This document shows positions 56,401 to 64,000 of a stretch of DNA of 64,000 bases, in pieces (position 1 is the first letter of the stretch; every line of letters begins with the position of its first letter). Made by a program: the position numbers and the translations under genes. The notes under the pieces were generated by a model. The model did not search any database. It was not told the DNA's origin and saw only the letters and a program-made list of their open reading frames with translations. Origin of the DNA: Rheum nobile (taxonomy: Eukaryota > Streptophyta > Magnoliopsida > Caryophyllales > Polygonaceae). Location: contig WOAB01000728.1 in the NCBI GenBank assembly GCA_027886185.1, positions 1,302,001-1,366,000 on the forward strand. The letters are read 5' to 3'.

Positions 56401-56582
56401 CGGGAGTGGCGTACATAATGGGCCACTCGTACGTCAACGCTAGGAGGTCGTCGTCGTGGTTGAAGAAGCTGACGATCAACTTTGGTTACTCGTTTCTGAG
56501 GAAGAACTGCAGAGGTCCTGCTGTTGCACTCAATGTACCGCACATCAGCCTTATTGAGGTTGGCATGATATATTATGTGTAG
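50425..56582 (+). pseudogene. KUP/HAK/KT potassium transporter, KUP3-like, probably broken
   Basis: Exons: 50425-50469, 51574-51814, 51891-52136, 53610-53660, 53810-54070, 54367-54419, 54899-about 54985, 55029-55283, 55526-56033, 56115-56582. Family motifs: SLGVVYGDMGTSPLYV, SADDNGEGGTFALYSLLCRH, GDGVLTPSISVLSSISGL, GTEAMFADIGHF, VGSQAIITATFSI, IYIPEINWILM, and a soluble tail (VPGIGFIYSELATGVP, RCIVRYGYKD, CRGPAVALNVPHISLIEVGM). Lesions: after FLSKNIGNI the exon runs into TGA (54989) with no donor, and about nine family residues are lost; four codons are missing after TTFLMAFVW; the last exon has two frameshifts, near 56215 and 56360. Without repair the transporter would lack its last membrane segments. 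Splice sites elsewhere are intact, so this is a recent loss or an assembly error. Confidence 0.8.
52840..52895. repeat. G-run in a KUP intron
   Basis: GTGGGGTGGGGGGGGTGGGGGG-type tract followed by an A run in the third intron; it could form a G-quadruplex. Nothing else is seen in the large intron 52137-53609. Confidence 0.6.
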
Positions 56583-56839
56583 AAGACTAATTTTACAACC
56601 GTAGAAATTTCTATGGATGGTATAGCAAGAAGATTTCAGACTTCGGATGATTATGTATATAGATCATTTTACCAACACAATCAAGCAAATTTTCTTCTTA
56701 TTATTCCATGGTGTTTGCTGCCTTTTATGAACAAATTGCTGGACTTGGGGATAGTAACAATTATAACCTAACAATCTCAATTTCTCACTCTATAAAAAAC
56801 AGACAAAGCAGCAATGAAGCATACATACACAATTCTTCA
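56583..56839. other. KUP 3' flank
   Basis: AT-rich 3' UTR; no other feature is recognised before the Pack-MULE. Confidence 0.5.
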
Positions 56840-56848
56840 AAATATAAA

Positions 56849-57493
56849 CTGAAATTTCGCCTCATACCCTTCAGTTTTGGTCTTTTTCGCGAAATTCCCA
56901 CAGATTTTGTCATTTTCGCCCGGTAACCCTCAATTTTTGACCCATTTCGTCATATACCCTTCCATTAAATTCCGTTAAAAACATTGTTAAATTAAATAAA
57001 AAAAGAAAAAGAAAGTCGTAAAAGGCAAAAGACGTAAAAGCAATTCAGTGCTTCTCCCTCCTCAGCAGAGAAAGAAGAGGACGACGCCGGCGAGGGGTTG
57101 CTTCTTCCTCAGTTTCGCGAGAACGGACGGACGACGCCGGCAGGAGAACAGATGACGCGCTGACTAGAACGGACGACGCTGGCACCGACGATTTGAAGGG
57201 ACTACGCCGGCGGCGCGAGGGCTGGGGCACCGATGATTTGAAGGGACTAGAACGGGCTGCTCGAAGGGACTACGCCGGCGGCGCGAGGGCTGGGACACCG
57301 ACGATTTGAAGCTTCGAGGTACGTTTCCACTTCTGAAATTTCGTTTAGATTTGGGATTTTAGGGTTCTAGGTTTAGGAATTTGACTCAAATTTGGGGTTA
57401 ATGGGATTTGGATTTTAGGGTTTTAGCCTAATTTTGATTTTAGGGTTTTACGTTTCCACTTCTGAAGCATTTCCTGCAGAGTGTGTCTGAAGC
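56849..57493 (+). repeat. Left TIR of the Pack-MULE, with promoter/leader and leader intron
   Basis: Outer AT-rich 170 bp, then a GC-rich leader (57050-57320) with GACTACGCCGGCGGCGCG units (one extra copy, making this TIR about 80 bp longer), a donor at about 57320 (CTTCGAG|GTACGT), an intron with repeated TTTTAGGGTT phrases, and an acceptor at 57479. Confidence 0.88.
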
Positions 57494-58398
57494 TTAATTA
57501 ACGATCTATGAAACACCTTTATAACTAGCTCTGAGAATTGCTTAGAAATGGCAATAGAATTTGAAAGAACAATTGGCAATAGAATTTGCTCCTCTAGATG
57601 CGGAAGCAATAGCAATTAGACATGGATTTCAGCTGGAGCTTAAGGTAATAAACTGAACTCTTAAGCTGATCGGTATTCTGCTAAAATGTTATAAGCACTT
57701 GTCTATGAAGCTTTTCCCCCTACTTATTTCAGATTTTGCGAGATAGAAGTGTACTGTATTGCATATGTTGAAAGCCATACAACAACCAGAGGGCGATGAT
57801 TGCGTGTGATCATTGTGATGAGTGGTATCACTTTGACTGTGTCAATCTGGTGTCTCCACCAAATGTCTATATTTGTCCTGCTTGCACTCCGCTTCGATTG
57901 GGAGACAAAGCTCTTTTTACTTCTCCAGTAAAAGAGAAGAGGTAAATCTTTTGATTCATGATGATTCCTGGTTGCAGAGTTACTATCAAAATGCAATTAA
58001 CTCTGCGAGATTCTAGTAGAATTATATGATCTACATATGAAAACCATCTCTCTGAACAAATTGAAGAGACATTTGTATCCTTTGGCTAATTGCATGCTTT
58101 GATGTTGATCTCTTCGTTTGATCCTTTATACAGACCGTCTCGTGCCAAGAGTGGTGAGCCTCAAACACCCTCACCTCGACTAGCGACTTCACGGCAAAGG
58201 CCTAAGAAGACCCATTTCACTAGAAAAGCAAAGGAAGTAGAAACCATGGAACATAGCGATCAGAGGCACGCTCCTCGCATTGATCACTTAACGTGGACAA
58301 AACGTAAGGTTAATAGAAGGGCAGCAAGGAAACGGACTGATCTTAGAAGTTTTTCCTCCATTTTGGGTTCTTTAGCGAGTGATTTAGCTTCTCAATAG
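57480..58398 (+). pseudogene. Captured PHD-finger gene fragment (KDM5/JMJ C-terminus-like)
   Basis: Exons 57480-57644, 57733-57941 and 58134-58398, all with GT-AG borders in phase. The protein reads APLDAEAIAIRHGF, VLYCIC, then after a TGA codon (57769-57771) KPYNN, MIACDHCDEWYHFDCVNL and VYICPACTPL: a PHD finger with all Cys/His ligands except for the interruption. The last exon is a basic, Ser/Arg-rich tail (RAKSGEPQTPSP, RKVNRRAARKR) ending in TAG at 58396. The resemblance is to the C-terminal PHD of plant KDM5-type JmjC demethylases; the catalytic part was not captured. The TGA means no full finger can be made from this copy. Confidence 0.72.
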
Positions 58399-59337
58399 TA
58401 GAAATGTATTATCAATTCTTTCATTGATTCCCATCCTGTTGTGCATTCTGCTGGCTGGGCAAGCACCGTTAAAATGAGCTTTATATAGGTCATTCCTTTT
58501 TTCAAATCCTTTCTAATACTTGGCATTTTTTAGAGCAGAGGAGCAAAGTACCAAAAGTTTCTGATAATTTGGTATGAGTACCCATAATTCTTTAGGAGAG
58601 TAACCATAAATTTTGCAAACCCGACTGACGTAGTGAGCTGAAGAGCAAGCAACAATAAAATGAGCTTTTTGCACAGGTCATTCCTTCTTCGAATTCTTTC
58701 CTACTGAATACTAATAGTTGGCTTTTTTGAGAGCTGAGAAAGCAAGGTACCAAAATTTACGGTTAAATTGGTATAATTCTTCGAGTAAGAGAGTAGCCAT
58801 AAGTTTTGCAAACCCCGACTGACGTAATGCATGACATTACACCGAAGCGTAGCTCATGTTGTGGGGAATATCGGTAACTGGAAACTGCAAAGTTTAACGA
58901 GAGAATATGTTCAAAGTTCAAACCGTCCTGGGTTACAGATTGCCATCATGCCATGAGGGTCAGTCTACATGATATGACAATCACTGTTAGATTCTCAGGT
59001 GTTCAATGAGATATGAAGCAATAAAACGCCATGATACCATATACAAACCAAAATGGTAACTATGATCAGCTTCTAGCCAGATAGCAAATAGCATATGATT
59101 CAGATTAGATAGTGCTTCTTACAAGGATAGGAAAAAAACCAAAATTTCAGACGATAAAAAAATAGCCACAAGAATATAAAGACTCCCCCCTTACAAAAAA
59201 CGAGCAAACCATCTCACACTCGGACATCAGTATCAGTAACTTGAAGCATAGATGATTATAGAATGCCCCTGGAATGCATAAATTGTATCAACTCTAACAA
59301 CATAGGTCCTCAAACCACAAAGGGTAACAACAAGCAT
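58399..59337. repeat. Interior of the Pack-MULE: about 180-bp tandem duplication, 3' UTR-like
   Basis: AAAATGAGCTTTATATAGGTC at about 58472 and AAAATGAGCTTTTTGCACAGGTC at about 58657 begin two diverged copies that each end in TTTTGCAAACCC. They follow the PHD gene stop and look like its captured 3' UTR. The rest shows no gene. Confidence 0.65.
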
Positions 59338-59760
59338 CTATCTCCTCCCAGCAATCCTCATTATGGGCAAAATGATTCCTTGAATCTCCATTAAAGACTC
59401 TTGTATCCTGATCTCCTCCTGGATCGACCGCTTCAAATTCCTAACCTGACCCATCAACTTCTCTGAGGACCTCACATCTTCAGCTCGACTCTGAATAACC
59501 TTACTGGCAAAGGGCATTATGAACTTAGAGAACCTTGGAGAGGTGGAGTACTTCTGCAAGAACACCAACAACAACTCGAGCTCCTCTTTATCTAGAATCA
59601 AGATACACTTCATCGGATTCCTCCTAGCCACTAACTCCTCCATAACCGCCATAGAGTTCTCAGGATTCTTCTTCTTGAGCACATAAACAAGCGCATCCTT
59701 GTGCTGGAACTTCTTCAGATGCTTATCATGCTCAGCCAGCTTCACCTTCTTCGGCTTCTT
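59338..59760 (-). pseudogene. Captured C-terminal fragment of UTP15 / SWA1 (U3 snoRNP protein)
   Basis: Minus strand, open with no stop. From KKPKKVKLAEHDKHLKKF through KDALVYVLKKKNPE, VMEELVARRNPMK, LLVFLQKYSTSPRFSKF, RAEDVRSSEKLMGQVRNL to IQEEIRIQESLMEIQGI and the terminus RIAGRR, this matches the order of the UTP15 C-terminal domain, which dimerises within the t-UTP complex of the nucleolar SSU processome. The N-terminal WD40 part is absent. The fragment follows the right TIR's leader intron, so a short nucleolar-interaction domain could be expressed; the first Met is at 59745. It is an intact frame, unlike the PHD fragment. Confidence 0.78.
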
Positions 59761-59766
59761 AGATGA

Positions 59767-60331
59767 GCTTCAGACACACTCTGCAGGAAGATGCTTCAGA
59801 AGTGGAAACGTAGAACCCTAAAATCAAAATCAGGCTAGAACCCTAAAATCCAAATCCCATTAACCCTAAATTTGAGTCAAATTCCTAAACCTAGAACCCT
59901 AAAATCCTAAATCTAAACGAAATTTCAGAAGTGGGAACGTACCTCGAAGCTTCAAATCGTCGGTGCCCCAGCCCTCGCGCCGCCGGCGTAGTCCCTTCAA
60001 ATCGTCGGTGCCAGCGTCGTCCGTTCTAGTCAGCGCGTCGTCCGTTCTCCTGCCGGCGTCGTCCGTTCGTTCTCGCGAAACTGAGGAAGAAGCAACCCCC
60101 CACCGGCGTCGTCCTCTTCTTTCTCTGCTGAGGAGGGAGAAGCACTGAATTGCTTTTACGACTTTCTTTTTCTTTTTTTTTTATTTAATTTAACAGTGTT
60201 TTTAACGGAATTTAACGAAAGGGTATATGGCGAAATGGGTCAAAAATTGAGGGTTATCGGACGAAAATGTCAAAATCTGTGGGGATTTCGCGAAAAAGAC
60301 CAAAACTGAAGGGTACTAGGCGAAATTTCCG
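59767..60331 (-). repeat. Right TIR of the Pack-MULE
   Basis: Inverted copy of 56849-57493 with few differences but one leader unit shorter. It carries the same donor (minus strand, CTTCGAG|GTACGT at about 59945) and acceptor (TGCAG|AGTGTG near 59783). Confidence 0.88.
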
Positions 60332-60404
60332 AAATATAAAAAAGTACACTAGTTCACGTGAGGAGGAGCTCATTAGGAATAAGGATGATTCCTAACTTTT
60401 AGAT

Positions 60405-61563
60405 GAAAAAATTCCAAAAACTAGGATTACTATTTCATTTAAGTGGCATGTGACTAGCCATATGATTGGTCAAACAAATCACCATAACTGGTCAAACCGG
60501 TTGTTGACAGGTTTTTTCTTTTTTGGGCAGTTTTTTTGGTCAATTTGTTTTCCGCACGATAATTTTTGTTTATAATGCGTGCTCATAAATTTTATACTAT
60601 GTGTGCATAAGTTTTATGAATACAAAATGGAAGTTTTATGAACACACATACAAAGTGTTTTTTTTTATAAGGTAAAAATTAGATTGGAAACCACATAAGA
60701 GTCGGTTTCTCAATCTATAGCATTCTTACGGATGAGAATTACAAATTCTAGACTATCTCTAAAGTCTTTCAAGGAAACTTGATGAACCTTCTTCGCGATG
60801 AAATCGGCTACGACGTTGGTTTCTCGGAAGACGTGAGAATATACAAAGTGTTACGAACACACATCTACAAGTTTTATGAACACGTAAGATACGCACATAT
60901 GTGTTTATATATTTTATTCTCATCCAAGTGACAACATTTAGACTGAACACGTTTTATGAACACACAGAATAAGTTTTACGAACACACAAGACATGTTTAT
61001 GAACATGCAGGAAAAAGTTTTATGAACACAAAGTAAAAGTTTTCTAAAAACGCAGTAATACGCGTTTTCAATACATTGAAGAACACACGATACATGTTTG
61101 TTGAACACAATACATCCTAATTATATATGTGTGTGTTATGAACACGTTAATGTTTGTCAATCAATGTCTTTATACATTCATACATGTTTGCATATGTGTT
61201 GATCTTAGTTTGTCTATGTGTTCATATTGACATGATGCTTGCCATTAATGCTTCACATCACGTGTTTATAGTAATATATTTTCGTGTTCAAACATTTATT
61301 ATTGTGTGTTAATGAGATTACATCTATGTGTTCATAAATTTTGAAGCAAATCAAAAGATGAAATTCTAATAATATAAAGAATACGCATTATGAATTTTAT
61401 GAACACATGGTACAAGTTTCTATGAACACGGTGAGAAAAAATTGACTAGGTGAAAAATTTTTGGCCAAAAAAATATATAGCCTGAAAAATAAATAAATTT
61501 GATCAATGTCGGTGACCGGTGGAGACTAAACTTTACCAGTCATAAGTAAGGTCACTCAATATG
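60405..61563. mobile_element. Second fold-back element (same family as 17.5-19.9 kb), right end cut by an LTR
   Basis: CTAGGATTACTATTTCATTT at 60420 matches the left end of the 17.5-kb element (CTAGGATTAGACTATCATTT). The arms carry GTTTTATGAACACACA repeats instead of TGTGCAT repeats. The right end has GTGACCGGTGGAGAC and AAGTAAGGTCACTCAATATG, a degenerate inverted copy. An LTR begins at 61564. Confidence 0.6.
60660..60840 (-). mobile_element. LINE 3'-end insertion (about 180 bp) with 12-bp TSD
   Basis: The segment matches the 3' end of LINE copy B (30741-30920) and starts with the same T-run/ATAAGGTAAAAATTAG phrase. It is flanked by ATACAAAGTGTT at 60648-60659 and 60841-60852. Severe 5' truncation and a variable-length target duplication are typical of L1 insertion. 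Confidence 0.9.
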
Positions 61564-61897
61564 TGTGATACCCCAAAATTCTGTAAGGATTATTTTGGGA
61601 ATTTTTGGAATTTTCCCGAACACCCGTTTAGTACGTCGGATTTAATTCAGAAAGTCGGAGACATTCTGTAATGTGTTCTGTATCTGTAATATTTTTCTCA
61701 GTGAAGAATTATACAGTTAAGACCTGTTGGAAGTCTATACTCGTTCGTGTACGACTTTTGTTATCGCGAGTTAAGATTAATACCAAATCTCTACCCAATT
61801 GGTTATTGCCCAAGAGGTGCAAATGGATTAACCATGGGTTAATACCCAAGGGCACAATTGGAAGGCTTTTTGGCTCCCAACAAGCCTCATCTTTGCC

Positions 61898-61905
61898 TAT
61901 AAATA
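61898..61905 (+). promoter_or_regulatory. TATA box of the long-form LTR
   Basis: GCCTATAAATAGAGGG, a textbook plant TATA box, followed by a leader with TCTCTCTCTC. Confidence 0.7.
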
Positions 61906-62529
61906 GAGGGCATGGGTGAAGCTAGAAAGGGGGTGAAAAACGCCATTACGCTGTCCATTTCTCGTCTCTCAAAAACGCTCCCAAAGAAAAACGCTCTCTC
62001 TCTCGGAAAGCTCTCGTGGATCGTTGGAGGCTTGTTTGGTGTCGTTCTCGGTGGCCTAAGGAGACTTGGAAGGCCCTTAGAAGCCTAGAAGCCAAGCAAG
62101 GCGAAAGGCGAACCAAATCGAGCGTCGCGGGTGTTTATGCTAGTGGAGCTATACGCGTGTCGAGCCCGGAATCCCGTCGTCGTTAGACTTCGTTCAAACT
62201 CTGCGGATTCAGGCAAGTGGCGGTTCGCTCTTGCTCATCGTTCCATATTTAAATTAATTATCAGCTATTTATCTGAGTAATTAATTTGGAATGATTATCT
62301 GTGTTTGTCTGGAAAAGGTTTTATAAACTGTTTTGGAAAATCATTTAATAGGTTGTATATCTGCTAGAACGACGCTATTATCTGTGATCGCCTTCCGGGC
62401 ATTTATGAGGATTAATAGGAAAACTAATCCATGTAAGGATTAGTTGTTTCTATTATCTCTATGTTTAAGTCGTTTGCCTCGATGACTTTAATGTGAATAA
62501 TTGATGTGTTAGACTGTTTAGTTAATACG

Positions 62530-62692
62530 AGTGTTTGTAGGAACGCTAATCCAAGTAAGGATTAGTCGTTTCTTTATAACTTAATGTGCGTAGAAACGCT
62601 AATCCAAGTAAGGATTAGTCGTTTCTTTATAATTTAATATTCGTGGGAACGCTAATCCAAGTAAGGATTTGTCGTTTCTTTAAATCATAATA
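62530..62692. repeat. 53-bp tandem repeat in the LTR, three copies
   Basis: GGAACGCTAATCCAAGTAAG begins at about 62540, 62592 and 62646, each followed by GATTAGTCGTTTCTTTA; a more diverged copy is at about 62418. Confidence 0.85.
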
Positions 62693-62889
62693 TTCCTCGG
62701 GGTTATTGCCGAATAATTTAAGGGTCATGACCTATGCTTCTTATCCACATGTAAGGATCTGAAGTGTTTTAAGCGCCTTGCTAGCGCCAGTGGATGAGCT
62801 TAATTGCAGTCCTGTGTTTTAAGCACTTAGCTAGTGCATTGGGGTGGACGTAACTGTCACCCTGTAAAATAAACTATAAGCGCTGTGGC

Positions 62890-63080
62890 AGTGCAATCAG
62901 GGTGAACGTAAGATCACCCGGTGTCTTAATAACTTCCGTGTTCTCGGAATATTCTTAAAAGCCTCAACATTGTGTGTGTGTGTTGTAATTTAATAAGATA
63001 AGTGCAGTTAAGCACATAATTAAACTGTAAGCACTGTAGTGCAATCAGGGTGAACGTAAGGTCACCCGGTGTAAAAATAA
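62890..63080. repeat. Direct repeats CAATCAGGGTGAACGTAAG in the LTR
   Basis: The phrase plus ATCACCCGGTGT occurs at about 62893 and about 63042; GCACTGTAGTGCAATC-like hairpins precede both. Confidence 0.75.
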
Positions 63081-64000
63081 CGCCGTTGTTACTCGGCATA
63101 ATAAAGTTAAGTCCCGCGTGTGGGTTGTGTGTGTTTTAATTTGGGTTGACATGATTGTCACCCTGAGATTTAAGCTGTGTGCCGCTCTTAATAACATTAA
63201 TGTGTTTCAGTAATGTGTGTTTTGTAATTAAATAAGATATGTGCCCGAGTGCACATGATTAATAAACCTTTGGCGAGTAGTGCAGCTAAGTCATAGTGCA
63301 GCTAGGAAAGCTCGTCTCGACTTGAATGTAGTACGTTCTCTTTCCGATCTGGATTCGCTGTATGCGATGAGGTTGGTCGTGAACCGAAGCATCTCAGTCA
63401 ACTTTTAAATCATTGTTGTTTGATTCTGTTAAACATTCCAGATTTGTCATATTTCCTTAAGACTCAATCTCTTGGAGTCTCTTTTCGAGTAGATTTCTGT
63501 GAAGATGAAGCCTTCCAGAATCTTCTCTCATGCATACCTTTGTTGTTATTCCGTGAAAGTGCCGGGTTATGTATCGTCCCTTCGGTTATTATTCGAGGGA
63601 CAATGATAGTAAACGGTTTCGATCACTCGAACCACTCTGCTTTTTACCCTTGCTAGTCTATTTAAGTAGACTAACCCACGAACTTTGTTCTCCGCATGTG
63701 GGCTGGTGTCATCCGTTCGATTCGGCACATCAGATGGAGTGTAGATGAGAAGACTAGAAGGACTATGGAGTCGACGGTGGTTTTTCCGACGTTTTAATAA
63801 TTTATTTAATCAGGTTGAGATCCTTGGGCATGTGATCATTGCGATCACAACCCTTTTTGTAATATCTTTTAAAAGTTTTCCGCTGTGCCTTGTTTAAGAT
63901 TTCCGTTGTAATTTATTTAAACTCTGTGTTTGTCCTATTCGGGATTCGGATGTAATCCCGGGACTCGTGTTTTATGTAAATAAGGTTATCATTTTGTATC

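Larger units (their letters stand above)
56849..60331. mobile_element. Pack-MULE with two captured host gene fragments
   Basis: A perfect 9-bp duplication AAATATAAA (56840-56848 and 60332-60340) flanks TIRs of about 0.6 kb (56849-57493 and 59767-60331) that begin CTGAAATTTCGCC and CGGAAATTTCGCC. A 9-bp duplication with long TIRs is the MULE hallmark. Inside, a PHD-finger fragment (plus) and a UTP15 C-terminal fragment (minus) converge. No transposase. The TIRs carry a GC-rich leader, a donor CGAG|GTACGT and an acceptor TGCAG|AGTGTG. Confidence 0.92.
61564..64000 (+). mobile_element. Long-form LTR of the TGTAACACCCC superfamily, plus strand, runs off the window
   Basis: It starts TGTGATACCCCAAAATTCTG. 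Read on plus, it matches the minus-strand sense of the solo LTRs: GCAAGTGGCGGTTCGCTC, a CTAGAACGACGCTATTAT phrase, AGGGTCATGACC, and GGCTGGTGTCATCCGTTCGA followed by TTCGGCACATC. The TATA box is at 61898. The right end is outside the window, so a solo LTR and a full element cannot be told apart. Confidence 0.75.

Overview
The window is nuclear DNA of a flowering plant, most probably a eudicot. The evidence is split genes with GT-AG introns, a KUP/HAK/KT potassium transporter closest in pattern to Arabidopsis KUP3, and plant-type transposons of almost every superfamily (CACTA, MULE, mariner, L1-type LINE, Ty3/Gypsy Tat, MITEs). I cannot name the species. Only two single-copy host gene loci are visible: an apparently intact 10-exon AIM24-family gene (20.6-25.8 kb) and a KUP/HAK/KT potassium transporter (50.4-56.6 kb) whose reading frame is broken in several places. 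Nearly everything else is nested transposable elements.

Layout. 1-1502: end of a CACTA element (minus strand) that cut into an L1 LINE (1503-2935). 2931-3392: a TGCACAT-rich spacer, then a second copy of the LINE 3' end (3393-3825). 3826-14758: a 5'-truncated Ty3/Gypsy element of Tat type (gag, PR, RT, two RNase H domains, IN, an antisense extra gene, 3' LTR). It is itself interrupted by a 751-bp fold-back element with tRNA-like promoter boxes (9114-9864) and a 1.65-kb solo LTR (11816-13467). 14.8-17.09 kb: remains of a GRF zinc-finger gene beside a Pack-MULE-like terminus. 17.5-19.95 kb: a fold-back element whose arms are arrays of a short telegraphic repeat. 20.6-25.8 kb: AIM24 gene. 26158-30589: a mariner-like element (DD39D transposase with three stops and a frameshift) that also carries an antisense small gene with four tandem SUMO-interaction-like motifs. 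30.74-33.19 kb: a second L1 LINE, minus strand. 33235-33450: Stowaway-like MITE.

33.5-49.26 kb: one large MULE with a transposase gene (plus strand) and the last two exons of a Ulp1-type SUMO protease gene (minus strand). It is inflated by a 756-bp solo LTR, a broken LTR, a 2.6-kb solo LTR and a complete non-autonomous LTR element with PBS, PPT and 5-bp target duplication. 49525-50063: a long-TIR MITE. 50425-56582: KUP gene. 56849-60331: a Pack-MULE with a perfect 9-bp target duplication and ~0.6-kb TIRs that supply promoter, leader exon and leader intron to two unrelated captured host fragments, a PHD finger (KDM5/JMJ-like) and the C-terminus of UTP15/SWA1. 60.4-61.56 kb: a second fold-back element, hit by a truncated LINE. 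61564-64000: an LTR of the same superfamily as the solo LTRs, opposite orientation, running off the window.

How parts fit. The solo LTRs (TGTAACACCCC...GGGGTGTTACA) belong to one superfamily with long (about 2.6 kb) and short (about 1.65 kb) forms. Two separate transposons here have SUMO-pathway features (Ulp1 protease in the MULE, poly-SIM protein in the mariner), and at least one MULE-type element has assembled host gene fragments behind its own TIR promoter. All functional statements rest on reading motifs by eye; no database search was run.
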